A model generated the notes under the pieces. That model saw only the letters and a program-made list of their open reading frames with translations, did no database searches and was not told where the DNA came from. Made by a program: the position numbers and the translations under genes. Source: Dendrocalamus latiflorus (taxonomy: Eukaryota; Streptophyta; Magnoliopsida; Poales; Poaceae). Taken from it: DNA of 64,000 nucleotides. Where the stretch lies: assembly GCA_017311315.1 (NCBI GenBank), contig CM029612.1:17305125-17369124 (forward strand). Reading direction: 5' to 3'. Positions 12,332 through 23,328 of the stretch are shown here, piece after piece (the first letter of the stretch is position 1; every line of letters starts with the position of its first letter).

Positions 12332-12350
12332 TAGGTATCAGAGCTTAAGG
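12332..12350 (+). promoter_or_regulatory. Primer binding site (initiator tRNA-Met type)
   Basis: TAGGTATCAGAGCTTAAGG starts one base after the LTR end. The core GGTATCAGAGC is complementary to the 3' end of plant initiator tRNA-Met, the usual primer for Gypsy and Copia reverse transcription. The unit-2 equivalent is 54026-54044. Confidence 0.85.
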
Positions 12351-13302
12351 TTGATCGTGAGAATTTTCTTTACCTACATTCCACAAAAGCCACGAATTGT
12401 TTTTAAAAAATTTAGGGTTTGTTCATCCTGTCCCAAACCAATATGTGTCTTGCAATTTTCTTTTCAGTATTTTGCTTGTTGAATTTTTGGTTACATTGTC
12501 GTGTCTAGTTGCTGATTTCTAGTTCTAGTTTTTGTCTAGGTTATCATTGTCTAGTTTGCATCTTGATATCCTGCTGCCGGTTGCCAATCTCTGCTGTGGC
12601 AGCCGAAAACTTCTGCCGTCGCTCGATCTTCCTTGATGTGGCAACAGCCCAAGTCCGCCTGCCGCCCTTGCTACTCCCTGTCCTGGCCACCATTGCCTCT
12701 TGTGCCGCGACATCCACGCGCCAAGCCATTGTTGCCACGCCTGCCGCGGCAACCGTTTTCCACCGCCATTTTGATGTTTCGGAAAGGAGTAGGAATCAAA
12801 AGGGGAAACCCTAATCAGTGGGTGTTCAGAAAAAAGGAAAAAAAAGAAAACAGGGAGAAAAAGAAAAGCGAAAGGATAAAAAAGAGAGTGCCCTCCTTCC
12901 CGAAAATTGACAACCACGTCAAACTTTTCCCCAAAACCAACAAAAATTGGTGGAGACCTTCTGCATATAGCCACAAGCTTCCAAAAAAATTCATCAAGTT
13001 TGGCCCATGGGTTTAAAAGATATAGCAGTTTCAAGTTGAACCCGTTTCGGTTTCTAGTCCGAGTAGGAATTTGATTCCGAGACACCTTCAATAAAACGGG
13101 CATAACTTTTGCATACGGTGTCTATTTTCGACGTTCTTGTACTCGTTGTAACGCTAACGACGAGGCACATCCAGAAAAAATGACTAGCTTGCGCCTATCA
13201 CCCTCCAAGACCCCCAAAATCGGCCATCTGTGGACCTAAATCTGAATCGCAAGTTTTTGGTTTTTGGTTTTCCCCTTTTTCTTGGTCTTCCCTTCAGAAT
13301 TT
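12351..13302 (+). mobile_element. Leader of plus-strand Gypsy element, truncated
   Basis: This is non-coding leader between the primer binding site and gag. It includes a GC-rich stretch (12600-12760) with chance open frames on both strands and a purine-rich stretch near 12830-12890. It matches unit 2 up to 54998 and then breaks: in unit 2 the element goes on to gag, here it stops at 13302. Confidence 0.7.
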
Positions 13303-13467
13303 GGACCAGTTGCTGCATCACTCGTGCAAATTGCATCCACCAGCGCCTCCTGACAAGGAAACAATGGAAGTGGAGAGTAGGATTTTTTTTCATTTTGTTT
13401 GGAAGAGAATGTCACGCGTGTATAGTTATAGTATACATATTGCGGTATCTACACTTCTACAGAGGCT
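13303..13467. other. Unassigned flank of the Mutator-type element
   Basis: Short unit-1-specific stretch between the truncated Gypsy leader and the 9-bp target duplication of the foldback element. No coding or repeat feature is seen. Confidence 0.3.
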
Positions 13468-13476
13468 GATAGATTA

Positions 13477-14756
13477 GAGTTTTTGATATATATGACACTA
13501 TTTATATATCTGTATTTATAAAAATAGCAGTATATAAATTGTATTAGTAAAAATGGCACTTTTACTGCCCGATGACCTGGTGGCAATATCACAAAGTTGA
13601 CGTGTGGGCGTGCCATCTAGCTTGCCGTCACGTCAGCAGACGGTAGGCAGCAGGCCTGTCGCCTTGCAACTTGGCCCACTTTGGTGGTCTGCCGTCCCAT
13701 GACCAGATAGCAGATGATTAAGCCGGCTTAATCATATGCCCAAATTTTTTATATTATTTGTTTGAATTTTTCAATATAACAAATGGGCTTACAAAATTAC
13801 GAAATTTTATGTGCAGTCTCTTGATATAACGTACTTGATTGTGTATTTTTTCGTAATTTTATCTGCTATAAATGTTGCTCAAAAATCTGTACGATTTAGA
13901 TATTTGTACGAATTAGCCCTCCAATTAGCCCTAATGACCGGTTTAGTTACATATTTTTCAAGAATTTTGAGAGATAGTAAATGATCATGAAAAGTTACGT
14001 AATTTTTAGGGAGCTTTCTGAGGTAGCGTGCTATGATGTGTAATTTTTTTTTGTAATTTTTCGTGGCCATTTGTTACTTCTAAAAATTCTTGGAGCGGTG
14101 TGCAATTAAATAGGCGATTAAGCACTAATGACCGAGGCTATTGGTTGCTGCCCAGCCACAGTGAGGCAAAGGGCGGTAGGCCATTAGCCCCGGCCATTAG
14201 TGCTTAATCACTTATTTAATTACGTACCACTCAAATAATTTTTAAAGGTAGCAAAGTGGTGTGAAAAATTACGTAGAAATTATACAACGTAGTGCATTAT
14301 ATCAGGAAGCTCCAACAAAATTTAGTAATTTTTCACGACCATTTGCTAGTTCTAAAAATTCTTGGAGTGGCGCATAACTGCTTAATCGCCCGGTTAATTA
14401 TGCGTTGCTTAAAAAAAATTTTAGAAGTAGCAAATAGCCACTAAAAATTACACAACGTATGACAATGCCTTGGTTTGTAATTTTTTGAGCTTATTTGCAA
14501 TATTTAAAAATTCATACAATGACGACGTAAAATTATGAATTTAGATAGGTAATTAAGCCGGCTAATCACCTGTCGTTTTGTGGGCAGATGGCAAGCCACC
14601 TGTCGTCCAGTGGCCGGACGGCAGGCGCCACGTGTCGACTGTCAGGGGCTGTCGTCTGGTGATCGGATGGCAGAAGCGCTATTTCTATCAATACCGTTTA
14701 CATACGGCTATTTCTGTAAATATGTGTTGAAAAAGTGTTATATATGGCAAAAATTC
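13477..14756. mobile_element. Mutator-type foldback element (non-autonomous), 1280 bp
   Basis: The ends are inverted repeats of well over 100 bp: the left end starts GAGTTTTTGATATATATGAC and the right end, reversed, starts GAATTTTTGCCATATATAAC. Flanks are GATAGATTA (13468-13476) and GATAGATTG (14757-14765), a 9-bp target duplication with one mismatch, the hallmark size of Mutator elements. The interior is itself palindromic: 14009-14138 pairs with 14189-14323 around a centre near 14165, and GATTAAGCCGGCTTAATC (about 13716) recurs in similar form near 14546. No transposase is encoded. Unit 2 lacks it, so insertion followed the unit duplication, or unit 2 lost it in a deletion. Confidence 0.85.
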
Positions 14757-14765
14757 GATAGATTG

Positions 14766-15283
14766 TGGCTTGGTGCAACGTATCCAGATCGCTCCATGGG
14801 CTGTGTGCCTGTGTGTGTTGCTATCAGACAATCGGAAATCGTCATTCATAGAAACGCAGCTCGGACACTTAGTTAATTCATGGGCCAGATCGGTTGGGTT
14901 TACACAACACTGGTGAGGTTCCTATTGCACGCAAAACAGCAAAAGTGAGTTCCTAGGCCGGCCCGTGAGAGCCCGTAAAAGTTAGGCTGGGCCTGGACTT
15001 ACAACAAACACCCTTCTGTTACCCAACAAGGCTCCTTTTTCCGCTAAAAATAAATAATAATAAATAAACTAAGGTTCCTTCCGGCATTTGCGACGGACTG
15101 TGATAATATTATTTGGCAGGACCGCTTTAAGATGTATTGGTGTTTGGCTAATTTTATTTCTAAACCAAGCTGTAGATGGAGACAAATAACAAAAACGAAC
15201 AAGTGGTAACCTGAGAGAAACAACCACGGAATAACAGAATTTGTCTAACTTAATACTGCTCATTTCGGCTTATTTTGTATCAT
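14766..15283. other. Unassigned AT-rich spacer
   Basis: No feature is recognised. A short ATAAATAATAATAAATAA run lies at about 15047. Open frames here are short and unsupported. Confidence 0.3.
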
Positions 15284-15427
15284 AAGGTCTGTTCTTGTTT
15301 GTTGAGGCTTATGGTTTTTGACTGCGACTTGTGACTTTTGAGCTGTTTGTACGAGAAATTACAGAGTAAAAGAAACTCACGTGCGATTTTTGCCAATATA
15401 AATGAAGTCGGTACAGTATAAATGAAT
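15284..15427. mobile_element. Truncated MITE, same family as two MITEs in unit 3
   Basis: It starts AAGGTCTGTTCTTGTTTGTT and continues with GGCTTATGGTTTTTGACTGC. These match the left half of the elements at 57442 and 57916 (GGGCCTGTTCTTTTCGGCTG, GGCTTATGACTTTTGGCTG). Only the left ~145 bp remain. Its right edge abuts Copia integrase sequence at 15428. Confidence 0.65.
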
Positions 15428-16420
15428 GCTCAACTTTAACTCCCATTGCCATGCAATAATCATCGAATGTCTTTGAAGTAAATTCTCTAACGTTGTTCAT
15501 TCTGATGGACTTTTTGTGATGATTAGGGAAATTATTCTTAATTTGAATTATCTACGAAATCAGCTTTATGAAAGTATGGTTTCTCGTAAATAATAAATAT
15601 ACGTGCGACCATTTCGAGGAAGTATCGATGAACACCACAAAATATTTAAATGGCCCTGACAGGGGTTGTATAGGACCGCAAATGTCTCCTTGAACACGTT
15701 CTAGGAATGCGGGGACTTCATCTTTCACTTTCAGAGCAGAAGGTTTAGTAATTAATTTTCCGGTAGCACATGCGGGGCACACAAAATCTTCTTGATTCTG
15801 AAAATTCTTTACATCGATATTACGTCTCTGTGAATTGTTAATTATATTTCTCATCATCCTAAGACCTGGGTGACCTAATCTATCATGCCAGAGACAGAAG
15901 AGTTCAGAGTTTCTAAATATTATTTTCAGGGTAGTATAGGCTGCGGATGCCTTAATATTAGTGTAGTATAGCCCAATCTCAAATGAAGGAAGTATTTCTA
16001 ATACCCTTTTTTCATTTACCTCACGCTTCGTAATGAGTAGGAATTCCTTACCATACTCTTCTTCAGTCTCAACATGGAAACCGTTAGCGCGAATATCCTT
16101 GAAACTTAGGAGAAATCTAGTCGATTCTATGTACAATAAGGCTTCTTGAATGATCAAAGTTGTGCCCATTGGGAGTATAATTGTGGTTCTTCCTGAACCT
16201 ATTATACAAGCATCGCTACCGGTGATTGTTGTAAGGCTGGCATCATTCTTGCAAATCGACTGAAAATTTTTTGCCTCTCTCAAGATGGTATTTGTTGTGC
16301 CGCTATCAGCTAAGCACACTTCCTCCATTGGGTGCCACATGTGTTCTTTCAATCCACGGAGCGATTCGTGTTGAGGAACCATCGCTGGCGAGTCCAGTCT
16401 GATTGATTCCTCCTATGCCA
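15428..16420 (-). pseudogene. Ty1/Copia pol fragment (protease to integrase)
   Basis: The frame 16382-15552 contains, in order, the Copia aspartic protease motif CLADSGTTNTI, the GAG-pre-integrase motif LWHDRLGHPGLRMM with CPACATGK, and the integrase start with GDICGPIQPLSGPFKYFVVFID. A second frame (15500-15430) continues integrase (EFTSKTFDDYCMAMGV). Order protease-integrase before any reverse transcriptase is the Copia arrangement. The rest of integrase, RT and RNase H are missing, cut by the MITE fragment. A frameshift or small deletion separates the two frames near 15520. Confidence 0.9.
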
Positions 16421-16560
16421 AAGTAGATGGATCAAACACAGAATAATCACAAAATAATGCAAGAATTGAACATAGAAAGACGAGGGGCTCCTTCTTTATT
16501 GCTTTTCTCTCTCAAAAGGTACAAGTGATGACAATGGAGATCTTCTATTTATAGATTAAG
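16421..16560 (-). mobile_element. LTR-like end fused to the Copia fragment
   Basis: On the minus strand a TATAAATAG box (16553-16545) is followed by an AATAAAG signal at about 16500-16494, and then, within 120 bases, by the Copia reading frame. This looks like U3/R/U5 of a Copia LTR joined to protease with the primer binding site and gag deleted. No TG...CA edges could be set. Confidence 0.45.
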
Positions 16561-17109
16561 TGGAGGGTGCCCACCAATGGACTGAGCTTGCAGGCCCAGA
16601 CCCAGGTTTCCCAACAAATCGAAGTCTCCACCCCCATCGTTCTCTACTCTCCAATCTGTCTCTCGCTCAGGTCTCCACTCTCCACCTCTCTCTCACAGCG
16701 TCGTCCCCACTAGCCTACGTGCTCACCCCAGAGCACTGCCTCACCGTGTCCTTAGAAATGCTCTACTTCCTCTGACCACTTGCTAGCTCCCGTCGTGCTG
16801 TTCAAGCGCCTCCTCACATGACCTCGGGGAATCCTGACTCAAACTAGCCCGCCAATGCGTCGCTCTTCTTCAACTCTCATGGATGAGACTATGGACCAAA
16901 ATGGTCAGTATTTGGTTGCTCCACTTATTTTTGTCCTAAACATTGCATCTTTGTATGTTTGGTTGCTTCGATCGATGGATTTTCGTTGCTTTGATTACAT
17001 TCGCTGTCATTGCTTCCTATCACATGTGTTGATTCCATTTTTTACTATTACCGCAAGAAGCGGAAATTTTTTGGACTTGCTGGATCTGGGCAAGAACATA
17101 AATACCATA
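16561..17109. other. Unassigned region
   Basis: Partly pyrimidine-rich (16620-16780) with chance open frames. No domain, repeat or promoter could be supported. Confidence 0.3.
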
Positions 17110-20048
17110 TGTTGGACCCAAAGCAACGCATCCAGATCCTCTGTGTTAATCGCAATCTAGAATTAACTAGTGTACACAGTGATAACAGGGATATATATCA
17201 AGCATAATGATAAACTTTTATTACATAAAGCGAGTATAACCTTATGGCCGAGTTTTACATCACCTGCTCATTTGCTTAAATAACTAGAAGGACATAACAG
17301 TAGAAACAAGTATGTAAAGCGGTGAAACCCAAAGAGTCTGCCCACAGGTAAACAACAGTAAGACGCGGCCTACTCGTCCTGATCCTCATCGTAGCTGAAG
17401 TCCTCCTCCTTTGAGCAACATAATTACTAAGGGTGAGCACATAGAATGTACTCTGTAAGTTACACAGGAAAATGTATTATTAATGCAAGGTTGACAAGTG
17501 ATTGAGCATAAAATAACATTTAAATAAATACAATAAATATGTATGAAATTATGGAATTTTGTACAATAAGTAAAGACAGTAATTTAAGCAAATTAATATT
17601 GTTAGCTTAGGTACCGACCTGACACTAACCTAACCACGGGCATCTCACTTGGACCATTTTTCTCCAACAAGATTCCAATAGTTTCACTTAAACCATTTTT
17701 GAAAACAAAGTCTAATCCGTGAATAAGTTTACTCGGCATGCCTATGACCATATGGCTATCCAGGATAGTTTATACCATGCAGAGGTAGTACAACTTCACC
17801 CATAAGACATAATCAACTCATAATGTCCATTTGATACACTTCGGAAGGTGTGCGACTAAGAGATCATGATAAGGCTTTTATAATACAAAGTCATCAACCT
17901 GGCCACATCTCTACCAAGCTTTCATCGCAATAAGGAATCAACTAGATTGGGGTCCCCTCTTGTATCCTGTGAGACTTCTCGTGGCCTACGCCACACTCAC
18001 ATTCAATCTATAGCGAGGCTCAGCTTGGGATCCTGTGGTAGTATAATAGGGTTTTATAGCAGTAGCTCACAGATCATTTCTTAATTTACTTAGGCAAGCT
18101 TTCCACATACCCCTTGTGCCTAGCACCCACGTTGAGTCATTGAGCAATAACGTATACCAGCAAGCGCCCACCACCCAACTATTTGTTTAAACCTAAACCA
18201 AGTTTTATTTTTTACTTTGTCAAATATTTCATAGTCCTTATTGACTCACTAAAGTCAAGAATGTATATTTAAAACTCATCATTTTATATCAAAATGTTAT
18301 CCCAAACCTAGAATTATTTATGAGCACGTCTAAGCCGTTCTACAAAATGATGCAGCTAATTCTAGCGTACTAATCAGAGTTTTACTCTAGCGTGATAAGG
18401 TATCTAGGAATCAATATCAAGAAGGCATTAACAAGTAGTCAATAACTAAGTTTAAAATTGAATTTAAATACATAACTTGCCTTGCTCCGCAAATTGGTGG
18501 TGAGAATCGTCGACGAAGTCGCACTCTTCGGAGAAATCATAGTCTAAAAAATTCAAATAAAATCCAAAACTTATAAAATTATACTAAGATTATGAATCTA
18601 GGAACTTGAATCGGTTCAGATGGCTAAGAATGGGTCATCAGAAGTTTGTTGGATGAGAAATGCTGAAAAAGGAAAATGAGGGAATGTTCCAAGGAATATT
18701 CTATCCGAATTTAAAATGAAAATTTGATTGCAGAGAAGCATGGAGAGAAGATTGGCACCGGTGAGAGGAGGCATGGGAGGTGATGGCAACCGGCAAAACA
18801 GTTTGCTAGGAATCTGAGGAATATGTAGGAAGTGACGGTACGCCAAACAGAGCACGGTGGTAGCATGGGTAGTGCTCAGGGCGGCGACCAGTGGTGATTC
18901 CTTGAATAAAAAATCTGCTTGAATGGAAATGTGGGGAATGAGGAGAGAATCATATGGGTAAAAAGATTTTTTTAACATATTTAACGGATGAAGAGATCAG
19001 GCACAATGGAATTCTCACTGAAGTTAAGGAAGAAGATATGGCCGGTGGTGCTCTGGTAGGTTTCTTCAAAGCTGCTAAAAGATGTTGTAGATAATGGTGT
19101 TGGGAATCTTCAGAAAAATTGAGGAACAACAAAGTACGGAAAAGGCCGGTTGAGGGAGCTCCGAAGGTTTTCGTGCAAAATTGAGAGAAGATGTTATGAG
19201 GAATGATGTGAGGCACCTGTAGCTCAATTTATAAGCAAAAAGGAGCTACGAAATGACTAGAATTGATTGCCAAAATTATGGCAGGAAATAATGGTGGTGG
19301 TTTTCGCCGAAAAATAGAAAACGAGCGAGTCAAATGGAGAGAAACAGCTGGGAATTAGTGGTTTGCGTAATTTGAATTGTTTTCTGTTTTTGCATGAGGT
19401 GGAGATGAGGCTCAGCTTGAGATTTAACTTGGAGAGAAAAGGATGCCATGGCTCTACTCTACGCTTCGATTAGTCTGTTGAAGATGATGAACAAGACGGA
19501 GGGAATAGTAGGCTAAAAGTAATTGGCTCAACCTAAAGATAGAAGAAGTATGGCACCAAGTCCCTTGAGAATTCCAATGTTAGGCATGCTGGCGGGAGAG
19601 AAGTGTGTGGATGGGTGACCATGTGGGATTTTTTTGAATTTTTAAATCTTTTTTTAAATTAGAAATTCCAGAAAATTCAAGAAAAGCTTAGAAAATAGCA
19701 AATAAATCCTAAAACTTCACAAAAATTCTGAAGCTATTATGGACTTAGGAAAAATATTTAAAACTTAATGTGGTCTTTATTTTTATATGTGAAATACTTT
19801 TTTAACTTTGAAATTGATTTTTAAACTCTAGAAAAACCAAATAAAAAGCTAAACTCTTTAAAATAATTAATTTGAATTAGGATTTTTACAAAAATTCAAA
19901 TTTTCCTTTATTTAATAACTTTATTTATTTTTTACTTAAAATTACTTCTCAAAAGAGAAGCCTTTTTTAAGTTGAAACATAGGCAAATAAATTCAAACTC
20001 AGGTAAACCAAGTAACACTTGCTTTTATTTTTTTTTAACTAAATTAGA
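17110..20048 (-). mobile_element. Tekay-type LTR relic (unit 1 end)
   Basis: It has the same internal layout as the Tekay-1 LTRs: a stretch with conserved short blocks (CATATGGCTATCCA, GTGCGACTAAGAGATCATGA) matching the 2330-2460 region only loosely, then an AT-rich end. It is therefore a more divergent member. Segment 19112-20048 matches 56404-57340 of unit 2. No coding sequence was found; the open frames at 18616-18978 and 18950-19216 are on LTR sequence. The edges are not resolved. Confidence 0.55.
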
Positions 20049-20539
20049 ATTTATTGGACACACTAGACGTTCAACATATTGGAGGATAGGAGTAGTGGCC
20101 GAACCAGGATCAAAATTTAGGGAGTGTTAAAGGGACTTACTTATCGGTTTGCCAAATATTAATTTGCCTTAAGCAGATCCTGTAGCACTTGACCGAGCAC
20201 CTCCGTCGTTGCCTTGAGTAGATCTTGTAGCTCGAAGAACCTGCTTTGGTCATCACGGACAAATGTCAGTCGCCCTGCTGCGCCGCCCTCCCCTCTTTAA
20301 TCCTTTTCTGTTACTTGTAGTGTGAGTCGATTTTGTGAGTTCCGTTTTTACGCATGCACTATCTCATCTCAAAAGCGTTGGTTCCCTCTCTAATCCCTTT
20401 TCTGTGCCATGGCATTGTCTTGTAGCTCCTTCTGTGAAAAACCAACGTCTAGTACATGCATCAAGGATTGGATTGTAGACATTCTTGTGATTAACTTCAG
20501 TTTTGGAGATGAGTAATTGAGGAACTTAGACCACCTAGT

Positions 20540-20809
20540 ATGGCTATGGCAAACTTCTATCTGGGCATCAGCGTCACAATACCAATTGCCATGTGGATTA
20601 TGAAGTGGATTGGAGGTACTTTAGAACTATACATTCCACATCAGCTGCATTATCGTATTGTATTTACACATTCACAATTGCTATTCTGGCCATATATGTA
20701 AAAATTTTTGTATGTAGTATTATGCTGATTTGTGTTGGCGCTGCTGGCGGTATTGGCCTTCCTTGCCCACAAATACTTGAAAATAAGGATAACAATTGAT
20801 GCAGTCGAG
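20540..20809 (+). pseudogene. LRK10-like receptor kinase relic (unit 2)
   Basis: The segment 20732-20809 reads as VLALLAVLAFLAHKYLKIRI followed by TIDAVE, the membrane span and juxtamembrane stretch of LRK10-like (wheat Lr10-type) receptor kinases. Further upstream, 20540-20610 reads as a hydrophobic stretch starting at an ATG and ending at a GT, possibly an older exon. The kinase part present in unit 3 (59336-59570) is missing: after the juxtamembrane codons the sequence jumps to the region matching about 59615. No function is possible. Confidence 0.75.
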
Positions 20810-20954
20810 GAGTGGAGGAGGCGTCCAGTGCACTAGATGCACATTCACGAGGTTTACCGTAGCCAAAAGGCCGAGAGACTGAGCTAGGCTGTCCTACCAA
20901 GCTTCAGGTTGAATTGCATTTGCATAACAAGGCTTCTGCCCGTGTCAATACGAT

Positions 20955-21450
20955 TGCAAATTGGCATCACTTCCGATCCGGAGTCGGATTCCGATCAGAA
21001 GAACAGCAGGTACCAAGCCGATTCCTAATCGCATTCCTCGTGTCGTTGGACGGTTGCAATCCGAAGCAACTGCGCGTCGCCAGGCCAGATGCGCTTCCAC
21101 CGTCGTGACAGTATACTTGGCAGTGAATTGAACAGACCGACGCTTGGTTTCTTCAGGAGGTTGTTTCTTGTGTGGGATGAGTGCAGCGTGTGGAGATTAC
21201 AAAGCTTCAATAGGCCTCGTTGAGTCTTCAGAAAGTCTCTAGAAGCCCAATAGGCAATGGGCCAAATAGAACGTGTTTTGGACCTCTGCTCATTTTTTTC
21301 CCTCCGGAACGACTTTTGCTCCTTATTTTCGTACGAGTGCATCGACCAATTTGCAAGCTACAAGCCCAACAGCAAACGAGTGCCAGTGCGCATCGCTTCC
21401 GATCCGGACTCGGATTCCGATCAGAAGAACAGCAGGTACCAGATGCGCTT
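20955..21450. repeat. Direct duplication upstream of ORF copy 2
   Basis: About 60 bp, including TTCCGATCCGGA.TCGGATTC and GAAGAACAGCAGGTACCA, occurs at ~20964-21016 and again at ~21388-21442. Unit 3 has only the promoter-proximal copy (~60238-60285). The duplication is therefore specific to unit 2. Confidence 0.8.
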
Positions 21451-21548
21451 CCACCGGCGACAACCAGATTTGCTTGGGCTGGTCCGTTGATGTCCGAAAC
21501 CGATTCCGAGAAGGCAAACAAGTCGGTGAGCATGCCCATTCCTCCCGC

Positions 21549-21557
21549 CATAAATAC
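21549..21557 (+). promoter_or_regulatory. TATA-like box of ORF copy 2
   Basis: CATAAATAC sits in a GC-rich context about 109 bases upstream of the ATG at 21660, which leaves a leader of about 75-80 bases. The same element is at the same place in unit 3. It supports a real transcription unit. Confidence 0.6.
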
Positions 21558-21659
21558 GGGCGCTCAACTAGCTATTCGCCTCATTGCTTGGTGCCTCGCA
21601 TTCCCCTTGCTTGATCCGTCGACTCGCTCGGTTCAAGCAATCAGATCGAAGAGCGCGCG

Positions 21660-22310
21660 ATGGACCAGCATCTTCCTGCCGTTCCGGCGGTTCGTCTGGA
21701 CAGCCGTCTTCAGCTTGCCGCCTTCTTCCCGCCATCGAGCCGCGGTGGCCGACGCGGCCCGGCAGGACCACCACCGCCCCCGGCGCTGATGGCGGACGTC
21801 AGGGTCGTCATCAGGAGGCACATCCCGGTCGGAACGGACAACCGGATCGTCGAGAAGGTGGCCGAGGACATCGCCCTCCGGAGGCAGCCGTCGCGCAAGC
21901 TGCGCCGCCCCGAGCTCGTGGAACGGGCTCTCGCCGCGGACGTCCTCCCGCTCGTGAAGCACCCGCTCGACCGCGGCGCCGTGGTCGCCGCAAGGAAGAA
22001 GGTATGCGCCTACGTGTCCGGAGCCTGCGCCGACCCTCGCCTCGCCAAGGGCGGCGTGCAGGTTCTCGTCTTGCTGGACACCTTCGCGTGCCCAACATTA
22101 TTCCGCCCTCCGCCTTGCAAGCAGATACGGAACACTGGTCCAGCCTCTGCTAAGCGCGTCGTCGTGAGGACCAATCCATGCATGGAGGTGGGGTTAGGGA
22201 GCACCACAGTGCCCGCTAAGAAGCCGCCGCAGCCCGTCGGCACCATCGGAGACCGGCGGCGCCTAAAGCCCGTGAAGGAGGAGAGGTTCAATGGTTGGCT
22301 GCCGTGGTAG
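21660..22310 (+). CDS. Intact 216-codon ORF, copy 2, unknown family
   Basis: Same length and start as copies 1 and 3. It differs in protein at four positions (P59T, S161P, D178G, K211N) and at some silent sites. No stop or frameshift is seen although the flanks are rich in changes. It has a TATA-like box 109 bases upstream and a possible AATAAA at about 22650. The possible 60-nt in-frame intron (GT...AG) is also present. The function is unknown. The start is chosen because it is the first ATG after the promoter and the same in all copies. Confidence 0.55.
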   Translation: MDQHLPAVPAVRLDSRLQLAAFFPPSSRGGRRGPAGPPPPPALMADVRVVIRRHIPVGTDNRIVEKVAEDIALRRQPSRKLRRPELVERALAADVLPLVKHPLDRGAVVAARKKVCAYVSGACADPRLAKGGVQVLVLLDTFACPTLFRPPPCKQIRNTGPASAKRVVVRTNPCMEVGLGSTTVPAKKPPQPVGTIGDRRRLKPVKEERFNGWLPW

Positions 22311-22890
22311 TATCGTGGAGGTAGAGTCCTGCTTCTGGGGGGGTGTCTTTCGATGGCAAAGTGTTTGTTTATTTGTTCAGAATTGAAAGGATGTATTTGA
22401 GTGTGTGTTCTTGAGTATTGACCCCTCATTAGTCCAGATTCTTCACAAGCATGCCATGCACGCGGTTTAAAGGGCCATGCACGCTGGTAATCGTTTGCGT
22501 GCATGAAGGAAACCTGTATGTACGGCAGGAATTTTATACCAAACAGTTTATTTTTCCTTAGAAATAAAAAAATCCTATATTTCAAACAGAGTCTTGTTAA
22601 CTTTTTCCCCTTTTGAGAGCAATGTATTTCTTCTAGATATGAATGTTAATAAACGTTTGGCCTGAGAGTCGAGGCATTGTCAGTTTATTTTAAGGCCCCA
22701 TTTGGTACAGCTCCTGCTCTCAGCTTCTCGTCTTGATTGTGTGAAACTACATCAAACACCTAGCTTCCTAAAATAACCCAATTATGCTTGTCTCGAAAAT
22801 AACTAGCATGAAAAAGCAGCCTTCTCATGGGGAGCTAACCTACTAGAAACAAGAGTGAACAAAATTACCCACCATTTGCCATTGATCTAC
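22311..22890. other. 3' flank of ORF copy 2 up to a deletion junction
   Basis: Matches 739-1326 of unit 1 with more changes than unit 3 shows. At 22891 it joins directly to sequence matching 4990 of unit 1. Confidence 0.6.
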
Positions 22891-23328
22891 CCAATTCCTT
22901 ATTTTTGGTGGTTCAGCTCACGACCACACTTCTGCTACTGATTCTACGTGAGTTCTTCTACCTTAATTGTTGAATCATCTTTTCAAATTCACTTTTAAAT
23001 TAATATTTTCTTCTATTAATTATACCTTTCTTTCGATATTAGGTTTCCATTATTTCTTATTTGTTGGAACCTCAACCAAAATCCAAGGAAAAATCCATAA
23101 AAATCTAAATGCCAAGAAGATGCATTACAAAATATTTCAAAAGTTACACATTTTTTTAGGATCCAAATTTTCCGGATGTCACAAGTCTACCCACTTTAAG
23201 AAGAATCTCGACCCTAAGATTCAGCCTAGTCCGAGAACAAGTAAGGGTAATCTATTCTTAGTTGATCTTTGCGTTCCCAGGTGGCTTCCTTCTTGGTATG
23301 ACGGTTCCATTGTACCCTGCATGGTCTG
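22891..23328 (-). mobile_element. Tekay-2: LTR start and pol tail (left part)
   Basis: Matches 4990-5437. It contains the first ~290 bases of the LTR (minus reading, TGTGACATCCGG at about 23180) and the last ~140 bases of the pol region, with an 8-bp deletion near 23322. The rest of this Tekay copy resumes at 48148 beyond the CACTA block. Confidence 0.85.

Larger units (their letters stand above)
1..20056 (+). repeat. Tandem unit 1 (5' part outside window)
   Basis: First of three copies of one locus. Its order is 216-aa ORF, Tekay element (-), second Gypsy element (+), unit-specific insertions, Tekay-type LTR relic. Positions 1 to about 3580 match 60418-64000 at near identity, 6420-13302 match 48148-54998, and 19112-20048 match 56404-57340. 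The match of several blocks in the same order and orientation shows a tandem segmental duplication rather than independent insertions. The next unit starts about 21.57 kb downstream when measured from ORF start to ORF start. Confidence 0.85.

Noticed and set aside
12525..13103. 192-codon minus-strand frame in the Gypsy leader
   Set aside because: Broken differently in unit 2 and lying in the non-coding leader behind a primer binding site.
22010..22585. 191-codon antisense frame over ORF copy 2 (shorter in the other copies)
   Set aside because: Split by stops in copy 1 (two separate frames) and shorter in copy 3, so it is not conserved; antisense GC shadow.
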